Part shown: piece by piece, positions 34,578 to 42,672 of the stretch | How the letters are laid out: each line of letters starts with the position of its first letter | Position numbering within the stretch: the first letter of the stretch is position 1 | Assembly (NCBI GenBank): GCA_036389135.1 | Contig: DASVQP010000021.1 | Span: 1 to 60,447 of the forward strand | Reading direction: 5' to 3' | DNA length: 60,447 nucleotides | DNA from: Longimicrobium sp. | GTDB taxonomy: Bacteria > Gemmatimonadota > Gemmatimonadetes > Longimicrobiales > Longimicrobiaceae | The notes under the pieces: generated by a model | Told to the model about the DNA's origin: nothing | What the model saw: only the letters and a program-made list of their open reading frames with translations | Database searches by the model: none | Program-made: the position numbers and the translations under genes

Positions 34578-36170
34578 ATGTTCCCGGCCCACATGCGCGA
34601 CCCGAGCGACCTCTCCGCACACCATCCCCGCGCCGCCCTGGTGATCCTGGACGGGTGGGGGCTGCGCGAGCCCGCGGACGACAACGCGGTTACGGTGGCG
34701 AACGCCCCCACCTGGCGCCACCTGTGGGAGGAGGGCGGCTACCCGCGCGCCCGCCTCACCACGCACGGCCCGGCCGTGGGGCTGCCGCCGGGGCAGATGG
34801 GGAACAGCGAGGTCGGCCACCTGAACCTGGGCGCCGGCCGCGTCGTCATGCAGTCGCTCCAGCGCATCGCCACCTCCATCGAGACGGGGGAGTTCGCGGC
34901 CAACGAGGCGTTCCTCCAGGTGATCCGCGGGGTCAAGGAGCGCGGCGCCACCCTGCACCTGATCGGCCTCATCGGCCCCGGCGGGGTGCACGCGGTGGAC
35001 GAGCACCTGCTGGCCCTCTGCGAGCTGGCGGACCGCGAGCAGGTGCCCAACGTGCGCGTCCACGTCTTCCTGGACGGCCGCGACACGCCGCCGCGCTCGG
35101 GGCGCGACTACCTGACGGAGCTCTTTGGAAGGGCGGGGGAGCGGGGCGGGTGCCGCGTGGCTACGCTCTGCGGCCGCTACTGGGCGATGGACCGCGACCG
35201 CCGCTGGGACCGCGTGGAGCGTGCGTACCGCGCGATGGTGTACGGCGAGGGCCTCCCCATCCACGACCCCATCGAGGCCATCGAGGACGCGTACGAAACG
35301 GGCGAGACGGACGAGTTCGTGAACCCGCGCGTGCTGGTGGATGCCTCCGGCGCGCCCGCGGGCCTGATGCGCGACGGCGACGGCGCCATCTTCTTCAACT
35401 TCCGCGCGGACCGCGCCCGCCAGCTCTCCCGCGCCCTCGCCGACCCCGGCTTCACGGAGTTCGACCGCGGCCCGGGCGCGCCGCGCATCGAGCTCGTCAC
35501 CATGACGCAGTACGACGGGGATTTCCCGTTCCCCGCCGCCTTCCCCCCGCAGCCGTTGCAGGACAAGCTGAGCGACGTGCTGGCGGCGCACGGCCTGGCC
35601 TCCTTTCGCACCGCGGAGACGGAGAAGTACCCGCACGTCACCTACTTCTTCAACGGCGGCGTGGAAGACCCCCCCGCCGGCGAGGACCGCCGCCTGGTGC
35701 AGTCCCCCGGCGTAGCCACCTACGACCTGCAGCCGGAGATGAGCGAGCCGGAGGTGGCGCGCGGTCTGGTGGAGGCGATCCGGTCGCAGAAGTACGACGT
35801 GCTGGTGTGCAACTTCGCCAATCCTGACATGGTGGGGCACACGGGGGTGATGGAGGCCGCGGTGCGCGCCGTGGAGGCGGTGGACGAGGGCCTGGGCCAG
35901 GTGCTCGCCGCCTGCCGCGAGACGGGCACTACGCTCCTCATGACCGCCGACCATGGCAACTGCGAGCAGATGTGGGACCCCACCACCAACGGCCCGCACA
36001 CCGCGCACACCACCAACCCGGTCGGCATCATCCTGGTGGAGCCGGAGGGCCGCCGCACCGCCACCGCCCTCCACGACGGCGCCCTGTGCGACGTAGCGCC
36101 CACGATCCTCGGCCTCATCGGCGTCCCGCAGCCACCGGCGATGACGGGCAAAGACTTGCGGGAACGCTAG
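34578..36170 (+). CDS. gpmI: 2,3-bisphosphoglycerate-independent phosphoglycerate mutase
   Basis: Interconverts 3- and 2-phosphoglycerate in glycolysis using two metal ions. Motifs are LVILDGWGLRE, QMGNSEVGHLN with the nucleophilic Ser, FLDGRDTPP, ANPDMVGHTG, TADHGNCEQM and HTTNPV. The ATG at 34578 gives 530 residues; ATG 34593 is an alternative and METK (34530) less likely. It is divergent from the peptidase gene. Confidence 0.96.
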   Translation: MFPAHMRDPSDLSAHHPRAALVILDGWGLREPADDNAVTVANAPTWRHLWEEGGYPRARLTTHGPAVGLPPGQMGNSEVGHLNLGAGRVVMQSLQRIATSIETGEFAANEAFLQVIRGVKERGATLHLIGLIGPGGVHAVDEHLLALCELADREQVPNVRVHVFLDGRDTPPRSGRDYLTELFGRAGERGGCRVATLCGRYWAMDRDRRWDRVERAYRAMVYGEGLPIHDPIEAIEDAYETGETDEFVNPRVLVDASGAPAGLMRDGDGAIFFNFRADRARQLSRALADPGFTEFDRGPGAPRIELVTMTQYDGDFPFPAAFPPQPLQDKLSDVLAAHGLASFRTAETEKYPHVTYFFNGGVEDPPAGEDRRLVQSPGVATYDLQPEMSEPEVARGLVEAIRSQKYDVLVCNFANPDMVGHTGVMEAAVRAVEAVDEGLGQVLAACRETGTTLLMTADHGNCEQMWDPTTNGPHTAHTTNPVGIILVEPEGRRTATALHDGALCDVAPTILGLIGVPQPPAMTGKDLRER

Positions 36171-36192
36171 CGCGCCAAAAGACGAACAGCGG

Positions 36193-36280
36193 TCTCACAC
36201 GGAGACACAGAGGCAACGAAAAGAACCACAAAGAGGGTTCTCTGTGCCCTTGCGGTTCCCTCCGTGTCCTCTGTGTGATG
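36193..36280. repeat. CACAGAG palindromic repeat, copy 5
   Basis: CACACGGAGACACAGAGG at the left and CCGTGTCCTCTGTGTGATGC at the right, with inner AGAACC/GGTTCT. It lies just after gpmI. Confidence 0.85.
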
Positions 36281-36395
36281 CTTTTTCTTGCGCGCACAGT
36301 GGAACAAACCATAGCTTGCCCGGCCTATAACGGTCCCGTGACGGCCGCCGTCCGGGGCCGTTGGCGTATAGAAGACAACCTTTTCCGTCATCCCG

Positions 36396-37115
36396 ATGAA
36401 CCGACTTTCGCGGACCTTGCTTCCCGCGCTCGCGCTGCTCGCCCTGGGTGCCGGCGCCGCGCAGGCGCAGACCGTGCCCTCCCCCTTCCGCTACATCGAG
36501 AAGAAGTCGTCGGTGGAAGTCATGGGCGGCTACCTGTTCACCGACCCCGAGCTGGCCGTCACCGACTCCATCACGGCGGAGTTCGGGCCGCGTTCGGCGC
36601 CCATGATCACGGCGCGCTACAACCGGCGCTTCGGCGGGCCGATTTCGGGGAACGTGGCGCTCAGCTTCGTCCCCAGCGAGCGCAGGGTGATCTCGGCCGC
36701 CGAGGGGCAGGACTCGGCGTTCGTGGGCGTGATCGACACGGGCGAGCTGGTGAGCGCGCCCATCGCGATGCTGGAGGCCGGCATCCGCTTCCACATCACC
36801 GGCGACCGCACCTGGCGCGGCCTGGCGCCGTACCTGATGGGCACCGGCGGCCTGGCCGCGGAGATCGGCGGCGCGCAGGGCGGGGAGAAGGATCTGCCCG
36901 ACGACGAGCGCTTCGGCTTCGGCCCCGCCTTTGCGGTAGGCGCCGGAACCGGAATCGACTGGTTTCCCACGCCGCGCTTCTCGCTGCGCACGGAGCTGAG
37001 CTACCGGATCTGGCGGCTCGCGGTGCCCGAAGGATTCGCGGCCGCCCGCAACGCAGACATCAACGAGTGGAACGGCAACGCCGGCGTGAGCGTGGGGGCG
37101 GCGTTCCACTTCTGA
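36396..37115 (+). CDS. Outer-membrane beta-barrel protein
   Basis: A 239-residue protein with signal peptide MNRLSRTLLPALALLALGAG (cleavage after AQAQ). The rest alternates amphipathic beta-strands (APMITARYNRRF, SGNVALSFVP, APYLMGTGGLAAEIGG, FSLRTELSYRIW) and ends in VSVGAAFHF with terminal Phe. It resembles small OmpA/OmpW-size barrels. The BON gene follows after 17 bases. Confidence 0.82.
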   Translation: MNRLSRTLLPALALLALGAGAAQAQTVPSPFRYIEKKSSVEVMGGYLFTDPELAVTDSITAEFGPRSAPMITARYNRRFGGPISGNVALSFVPSERRVISAAEGQDSAFVGVIDTGELVSAPIAMLEAGIRFHITGDRTWRGLAPYLMGTGGLAAEIGGAQGGEKDLPDDERFGFGPAFAVGAGTGIDWFPTPRFSLRTELSYRIWRLAVPEGFAAARNADINEWNGNAGVSVGAAFHF

Positions 37116-37132
37116 CCCGCACGGAGGGGCGC

Positions 37133-37621
37133 ATGGCTCAGGAGTTCAACCCGTTCGACCTTACGGACATGACCGACGACGAGATCTACGACGTCGTCGT
37201 GCAGCACCTCGGCGAGTATCCCGAGCTGGACATGGGTTGGATCAACGTCTCCGTGCAGGGTGGCCGGGTGACGCTCTCCGGCCGCGTCTCCAGCGACGGC
37301 GAGGCATCCATCGCCGCGCAGGCGCTGACGGACGTGGTGGGCGTCGCCGAGCTGGACAACCAGCTGATCGTGGACGAGCTGCACCGCGGCGAGGCCCCCG
37401 AGGCCGCCGACGACGCCTTCACCCAGGACGTGGAGGTGGACGACCAGATGGGCGAGCCCAACCTCGTCTACCAGTCGGACACGGCGGGGCACCTGATGGA
37501 GGACCTGGAGCAGCAGACCTACGGCACGCACGACGCCGGTCTCGCCGCCGAGGAGGGCATCCCCTACGAGCCCCCCACCCGCCCCGTGCCCGACGGCTAC
37601 GGCAGCCGCGAAGACCACTGA
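37133..37621 (+). CDS. BON-domain protein
   Basis: A 162-residue protein. The BON domain covers about residues 15-82 (DEIYDVVVQHLGEYPELD, WINVSVQGGRVTLSGRVSS, VVGVAELDNQLIVDEL). The C-terminal half is acidic and low-complexity. ATG 37133 has GGAGGGG upstream. No signal peptide is evident. It likely shares an operon with the barrel gene and faces a second BON gene across a terminator. Confidence 0.85.
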   Translation: MAQEFNPFDLTDMTDDEIYDVVVQHLGEYPELDMGWINVSVQGGRVTLSGRVSSDGEASIAAQALTDVVGVAELDNQLIVDELHRGEAPEAADDAFTQDVEVDDQMGEPNLVYQSDTAGHLMEDLEQQTYGTHDAGLAAEEGIPYEPPTRPVPDGYGSREDH

Positions 37622-37627
37622 TGCGGA

Positions 37628-37663
37628 GCGGGCCCCGGCTGAAGAGCCGGGGCCCGCCTTTTC
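37628..37663 (+). terminator. Rho-independent terminator
   Basis: A perfect 13-bp stem, GCGGGCCCCGGCT (37628-37640) with AGCCGGGGCCCGC (37645-37657), GAAG loop and CTTTTCC. It begins 7 bases after the BON stop. Confidence 0.93.
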
Positions 37664-37670
37664 CGTTGTG

Positions 37671-38007
37671 GCGAGTGAACTCGCTGCAACAACAGCACAA
37701 AGTCCGCCTGCGCGGACTCGGGGAGGAGATTCGTCCGGTGGGCCTCGATGCCGCGCACCCAGACCGTAGGGGCGCGATTCATCGCGCCCACCCTAAGCGC
37801 CGTCTCGACGCCCGCCTTACGCGCAGATCCGGTAGGGGCACACCCACGTGTCTGCCCATGTCCCGCCGACCAGCCAACAGCCCGCTTCAAGGAGCGAATC
37901 AATTCGCCGCTGGAACCACGCGAAATCCGCCTTCGCGGATTGGTTGCGGCCCGCGAGCCGGCTTCAGCCGCCTTCCCGTGGTTCCAGCCGGGGGCTTCAG
38001 CCCCCGG
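37671..38007. repeat. Composite hairpin repeat, full copy 2
   Basis: The same unit order as 27173-27512. The second block reads AATCCGCCTTCGCGGATT where others read AGTCCGCCTCCGCGGACT: both arms changed together. Its last hairpin contains the stop codon of the downstream minus-strand BON gene (37997). The 37622-37996 gap holds only the terminator and this element. Confidence 0.88.
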
Positions 38008-39322
38008 CGTATCCGCCCCCGGCCCCTCCGACCCCAGCATCTCCACCGCCCAACCCATGCCCCCCCGCCGACTGCGGCACCACGTCGCCGTGCGGGTCGT
38101 GGGGGAGGTCGGTGCGCACGGTGAGGGAGTTGACGACGCCGTGTACCCCCGGCGTCTCCCACGCGTCGTCCCAGGCGTAGCGGGCCTCCATGAAGTCACC
38201 CACCTCGCCGGTGAGCGTCACTACCCCGTCCTCAACCTCCACGTTGATGCGGCCCGCGTCCACCCAGCGGTCCTGCTGGAGGCGCGAGCGCACCGCGTGC
38301 AGCACCTGGTCGTCCGACAGGTCCTCGTCCGCGCCGGAGTAGCCGTAGCCCACCGTGTCCATCCCGCGGCGCTGCGACGGCTGGTTGTACTCGGGGTGGC
38401 GGCTGTACGCTTCCTCGGGCATGAAGGGCCCCCGCGCGTATCCGCCGAACCCCCCATCGTACCCGCGCCCGCCACCGAAGCCTCCCCCCAGCCCGCCGCT
38501 GCGCGCGCCGAAGTCGCCGTACCCCGCATCGTAGCCGCCGAAGGCGCCGCGCGAGACGCCGCCCATGAAGGAGCCGCCGTAGTCCACGTCGTAGCGACCC
38601 ATGTCCAGCCCGTAATCGGCGCCGTAGCCGCCGTACCCGCGCCCGGACGCGCCGCGGAAGCCGCCGTAGTTGCCCGCCTCGTAGTCGCCGCCGAACGCGC
38701 CGCGCTGGAAGTCGCCGTAGCCGCTCCCGCCGTCATACCCGGGGCGGAACCGCCGTGCGAACCCCCCGCTCGTGAACTGCTCGCCGTAACCCTGCGGCGC
38801 AAACCTCCGCGCGTACCCCTCGCGGTTGAACTCGGACCCGAACCCGCCGGAGTAGCCACCCTGGAAGCGCTCGTCCTGCCCCGCGAGGTCGTCGTCGTCG
38901 CGCCCGTACCCCGCGCTCGCGCCCCCCTCGGCCCCGATGAAGGTGCCGCCGCCGAAGCCCTGTCCGTACCCGCCGCCATACCCCTGGCCGCCCGAGTACC
39001 CGCCGTATCCTCCGCCGTAGCCACCGGAGGCCCCGCCACCGAACCCGCCGCCGTACCCCGGACCCGAGTACGCCCCGCCATACCCGCCCTGCCCTCCGGA
39101 GTAGTACCCGCCCCGATCCTGCCCGAACTCGCCGGCGTTGGAGCCGACCTCGTCACCCGCGAAGCTCTGGCCGCCGAACTGCTGTCCGTATCCGCCCATC
39201 CCCCCGCGCCCGGTGGGACGATACGCCTCGGGGTTGGCGCCGTACTGGTAGTCGTAGCTGTTGCGGTCGATGCCGCGGCCGAACCCCCCGCGTCCGCGGA
39301 ACCCCCGATCGTATCCGTCCAT
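37997..39322 (-). CDS. BON-domain protein with long Gly/Tyr-rich low-complexity region
   Basis: A 441-residue protein. The ATG at 39322 has GGAGGAGGG upstream. Residues 1 to about 330 are dominated by Gly, Tyr, Phe, Arg and Asp in GGY, YGGG, GGYGG and GRG patterns, like prion-like or RGG segments of RNA-binding proteins. Residues about 333-400 are a BON domain (LSDDQVLHAVRSRLQQD, INVEVEDGVVTLTGEVGD, GVHGVVNSLTVRTDL). No signal peptide is seen. The last residues and the stop lie inside a hairpin repeat. The function is unknown; self-assembly is possible by analogy. Confidence 0.85.
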   Translation of the reverse strand: MDGYDRGFRGRGGFGRGIDRNSYDYQYGANPEAYRPTGRGGMGGYGQQFGGQSFAGDEVGSNAGEFGQDRGGYYSGGQGGYGGAYSGPGYGGGFGGGASGGYGGGYGGYSGGQGYGGGYGQGFGGGTFIGAEGGASAGYGRDDDDLAGQDERFQGGYSGGFGSEFNREGYARRFAPQGYGEQFTSGGFARRFRPGYDGGSGYGDFQRGAFGGDYEAGNYGGFRGASGRGYGGYGADYGLDMGRYDVDYGGSFMGGVSRGAFGGYDAGYGDFGARSGGLGGGFGGGRGYDGGFGGYARGPFMPEEAYSRHPEYNQPSQRRGMDTVGYGYSGADEDLSDDQVLHAVRSRLQQDRWVDAGRINVEVEDGVVTLTGEVGDFMEARYAWDDAWETPGVHGVVNSLTVRTDLPHDPHGDVVPQSAGGHGLGGGDAGVGGAGGGYAGG

Positions 39323-39407
39323 GCACCCTCCTCCGTTCGCGGTCACCCTACGGATCTCAGGCCGGCCCGGGCGCGCAAGAGCCGTTCCGGGGAAGATCGC
39401 GATCTGC

Positions 39408-42074
39408 TCAATCCAGGCGCAGCGCCACCATGGGGTCCACGCGGGTGGCGCGCCACGCCGGAATCCAGCTCCCGGCCGCCGCCACGGCGGCAAGAACCAG
39501 CGCGATCGCGAGGTAGAACAGCGGGTCCGCCGGAGCCGCGCGCTGGAACATCGGCTGCAGCGGACGCCACGCGACGACGCCGAGCGGAACTCCCATCATC
39601 GCCCCCAGCGCCACCAGCCGCACTCCCCGCCGCACCACCAGCCGCCGCAGGTCGCCCGCGCGGGCCCCCAGCGCCAGGCGCACGCCGATCTCGCGCGTGC
39701 GCCTCGCGACCATGTAGGCGAGGAGCGAGTACGTCCCCACCGCGGCCAGCAGGAGCGCGAGCGCGGCGCAAACGCCCAGCAGCGCACCGAACACACGCTC
39801 CGCCCGCAACGCGTCGTACAGCGTCCCGTCCAGCGTCCGCGAGGTCACGAGAGCCTCACGGTCGAGAGCGTGGGCTTCGCGGCGCACGATCGCGGGTAGC
39901 TCGTGCGCCGCGCCCTCGCGGGCACGCGCCAGCACGACGGTCTGCCACACGAGCCCGGTCTCAGCGTTCTGCGCATATGAGAGCAGGAGGTACGGCGGGC
40001 GCTCCTCCGCCGACACCACGTAGCGGGCGTCCGCCGCGACGCCGACCACCTCGAACTCGCGGTCTTCGATGCGGAAGCGCTCGCCGAGCGCCCTGCCGCC
40101 GGGCCAGAGGCGCCTCGCCGTCGCCTCGCTCACCACCGCCACCAGCGGAGCGCCTTTCGTGTCCGTCGCCTGGATCGAGCGGCCGCGCCGCAGGGGCACG
40201 TCCAGCATCTCCAGCATCCCGGGGGTGACCGCGTTGTAGGCGATCCGCCGTTCGTCCGCCAGCCGTGCCGGATCTTCCCCGGGGATCACCACGAGCGCCT
40301 GGGCCGGGCAGCAGTCGAGAACGGGCGAGGACGCCAGCGCCACCGCCTCGACCCCCGGACGGGCGCGCAGCCGGCGCGCAAGCGCGTCATGGAACGCCTC
40401 GCCGCCCGCGGTGCTCTCGTACGCCGCCGGCCGAACCGAAGCCGCGATGACGCCGCGGGTGCGCATGCCGGTGTCGGCCCAGAGCGTTCCCACGAGGCCC
40501 CTCACCAGGATGCCCGTCCCGAACAGGAGCACAGCCGCGAAGGCGACCTGCACGACCACCGCGCCGCCCGCCAGGCTCCGCCGCCGGCCCGAAAGCTCAC
40601 CGCGCAGCGAGCGCGCGATCTCCGGACGCGTGGCCTGGAGCGCGGGGAGCAGCCCGAAGATGAGCGCGCACCCAAGCGAGGCGGCCGACGCAAAGGCGAG
40701 CACGCGCCAATCGGGCGAGAAGTCCAGCTCCACGCGGACGGACGGGGGCACCCCCATCAGGAGCTGGAGCGTGTCCGCCTTCCACAGCGACAGGAGGAAG
40801 CCGAGCGCGCCCCCGGCCGCCGCCATCAGGCCGCTTTCCACCAGGAACTGCCGCACCAGCGCGCGGCGCCCCGCGCCCAGCGAAAGCCGGATCGCGACTT
40901 CGCGCCTGCGAGCCTCGGCGCGCGCCAGGAGAAGCCCCGCCACGTTCGACCAGGCTACCATCAGCACCGCGACCACCATCCCCATCACCGCGAACAGGTA
41001 CGGGCGGATCATCTGCTGCATCTCGCGCCGTATTCCCCGGATCGGCCGGACCTCCACGCCGGTATCCGCGGCGCGCCCAGGCGCCAGCGCCGCCGCCATG
41101 CCGGATAGCTCCGCCTGCGCCTGTTCCGGAGTCACGCCGGGCCGCAGCCTTCCTATCATCTGCCCCCAGGCGCCGTCGCGGCCCAGGCTCGCGGGAGCGC
41201 CGCCGGGCTCGAGGGCGCCGCGCATCATCAGCGGCACGAACAGGTCGAACGCTTCCATCACCTCCGCGCCGCGAAAGCCCCGCGGCGCTACGCCCACCAC
41301 GGTGAACGGCACGCGGTTGAGGAGCAGGGTGCGCCCCAGCACGCGTGGATCGCCGTTCAGGGTGTGGCGCCAGTAATGGTGGCTCACCACCACCACCGGG
41401 TGGGTGCCGGGCGTCCTGTCCTCCTCGGGCAGGAAGAAGCGGCCGCGCGCCGGGCGCGCGCCGAGCACCTGGAACAGGTTGGCGGACACGAGCTGGACCT
41501 GCCTGGAGGCCGGCTCGCCGCCCGCCGTCCGCACGGCCGTCTCCGCCACGCGGCGCACGGCCAGCCCCTGGAGCGTGCGCGTGCGGCCGCGGTACTCCAG
41601 GTAGTCCGGGTACGAAACGGACGGGCCGGGTCCCGGGCGCGGCGGACCTCGCTTCACCAGGGCGACCTCCACCATCCGCTCGCCGCCCGGCACCGGGAGC
41701 GGTTTGTAGAGCAGCACGTTGACGAAGGAGAACATCGCCGTGTTCAGCCCGATGGCGAGCCCCAGCGACAGCACCGCGCCCGCCGCGAGCCCCGGATTGC
41801 GCCGCATGCCGCGCGCGGCGAGCCGAACGTCGCGCCACAGGCTCTCCAGCAAGGGAATCCCACGTTCGGCACGCATCGTCTCCTTGTGCTGCGTCACCCC
41901 GCCGAAGTTGATGCGCGCCTGCCGCCGGGCCTCCGCGGAAGTCAGGCCCTCCGCCGCCAGCCGCTCGGTCTCCATCTCCAGGTGGAACTGGAACTCGTCG
42001 TCCAGCTCCGCCTCCGCCTGGCGGCGGCGCAGGTTCGCCCGCACACGCACCCGCATACCGTGCAGGAATCCCAT
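39408..42074 (-). CDS. FtsX/MacB-type permease of the duplicated 'ADOP' family
   Basis: An 888-residue membrane protein. An N-terminal cytosolic stretch with ELDDEFQFHLEMETERL and the GGVTQHKETMR segment is followed by a TM helix, a MacB-like periplasmic domain, three TM helices (AVMGMVVAVLMVAWSNVAGLL), then a second TM/periplasmic/TM set ending IPAWRATRVDPMVALRLD. This duplicated layout without a fused ATPase is typical of acidobacterial-type orphan permeases. Its ATG overlaps the padR stop (ATGA), so padR probably regulates it. Confidence 0.9.
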   Translation of the reverse strand: MGFLHGMRVRVRANLRRRQAEAELDDEFQFHLEMETERLAAEGLTSAEARRQARINFGGVTQHKETMRAERGIPLLESLWRDVRLAARGMRRNPGLAAGAVLSLGLAIGLNTAMFSFVNVLLYKPLPVPGGERMVEVALVKRGPPRPGPGPSVSYPDYLEYRGRTRTLQGLAVRRVAETAVRTAGGEPASRQVQLVSANLFQVLGARPARGRFFLPEEDRTPGTHPVVVVSHHYWRHTLNGDPRVLGRTLLLNRVPFTVVGVAPRGFRGAEVMEAFDLFVPLMMRGALEPGGAPASLGRDGAWGQMIGRLRPGVTPEQAQAELSGMAAALAPGRAADTGVEVRPIRGIRREMQQMIRPYLFAVMGMVVAVLMVAWSNVAGLLLARAEARRREVAIRLSLGAGRRALVRQFLVESGLMAAAGGALGFLLSLWKADTLQLLMGVPPSVRVELDFSPDWRVLAFASAASLGCALIFGLLPALQATRPEIARSLRGELSGRRRSLAGGAVVVQVAFAAVLLFGTGILVRGLVGTLWADTGMRTRGVIAASVRPAAYESTAGGEAFHDALARRLRARPGVEAVALASSPVLDCCPAQALVVIPGEDPARLADERRIAYNAVTPGMLEMLDVPLRRGRSIQATDTKGAPLVAVVSEATARRLWPGGRALGERFRIEDREFEVVGVAADARYVVSAEERPPYLLLSYAQNAETGLVWQTVVLARAREGAAHELPAIVRREAHALDREALVTSRTLDGTLYDALRAERVFGALLGVCAALALLLAAVGTYSLLAYMVARRTREIGVRLALGARAGDLRRLVVRRGVRLVALGAMMGVPLGVVAWRPLQPMFQRAAPADPLFYLAIALVLAAVAAAGSWIPAWRATRVDPMVALRLD

Positions 42075-42430
42075 CAGGCACCCCCCGCGCCGCAGCGCGG
42101 AGCGGTGCCGAGAATCCACTCCACCGCGCCCACGTAACGCCGCCAGCTCTCCGTCTCGTCCTGCAGCGCCTGCTCCCCCGTGGCCGCGAGCCGGTAGTAC
42201 TTCGCGCGGCGCTTCAGCTCGGTCACGCGCCACTCGCTCTCGATCAGCCCCCGGTGCTCCAGCCGCTGAAGCGCGGGATACAGCGACCCCTGGTTCACGT
42301 CCAGGATCCCCCGCGAGATCTGCTGAATCCGCTGATTGATCCCCCATCCATGCATCGGCTCCAGCGACAACGTCTTGAGGATCAACAGATCGAGGGTGCC
42401 GCGCAGTACCTCGGCCGACGACGCATCCAC
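42074..42430 (-). CDS. PadR-family transcriptional regulator
   Basis: A 118-residue winged-helix regulator: EVLRGTLDLLILKTLSL, MHGWGINQRIQQIS, NQGSLYPALQRLEHRGLIES and AKYYRLAATGEQAL. The start is a GTG at 42430 with GGAGAG upstream; longer frames are not conserved. It overlaps the permease gene by one ATGA. A short out-of-frame ORF with a stronger Shine-Dalgarno precedes it. Confidence 0.92.
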   Translation of the reverse strand: MDASSAEVLRGTLDLLILKTLSLEPMHGWGINQRIQQISRGILDVNQGSLYPALQRLEHRGLIESEWRVTELKRRAKYYRLAATGEQALQDETESWRRYVGAVEWILGTAPRCGAGGA

Positions 42431-42477
42431 GGGACTCTCCGGCGTGAGGGGTTGGTCTCGCCTTCCGACAACAGCAT
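42382..42477 (-). CDS. Possible 31-codon leader ORF before padR
   Basis: ATG 42477 has AGGAGG 6 bases upstream, a better Shine-Dalgarno than that of padR. The 31-residue frame (MLLSEGETNPSRRRVP...) ends at TGA 42384-42382, inside padR and in another frame. Translation could couple to padR or be fortuitous. Confidence 0.3.
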   Translation of the reverse strand: MLLSEGETNPSRRRVPWMRRRPRYCAAPSIC

Positions 42478-42592
42478 GCTCGTCCTCCTGTAGAAAGTCA
42501 AGAGGAACCGGATCGCACTCCGCGCGGGTGGGCGCACCACCCACGTGGTCGTCCACTAACGCACTGCCGTCCGGCCACTTACACCGCCTCCG

Positions 42593-42622
42593 TTGAACCA
42601 CCGCCCCCCGACGCGGTATATT
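42593..42622 (+). promoter_or_regulatory. Candidate sigma70-like promoter of dnaX
   Basis: TTGAAC (42593-42598), an 18-base spacer and TATATT (42617-42622), 50 bases before the dnaX GTG. This is the best -10 match seen in the window. Confidence 0.6.
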
Positions 42623-42672
42623 GCCCGGCGGCCGCGTCCGGCCGCCTCCCCGCACTCGCAGTCCAGGCCGCC

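Noticed and set aside
34305-36074. 590-codon N-terminal extension of the peptidase frame
   Set aside because: It is antisense to gpmI; ATG 34304 has a good Shine-Dalgarno.
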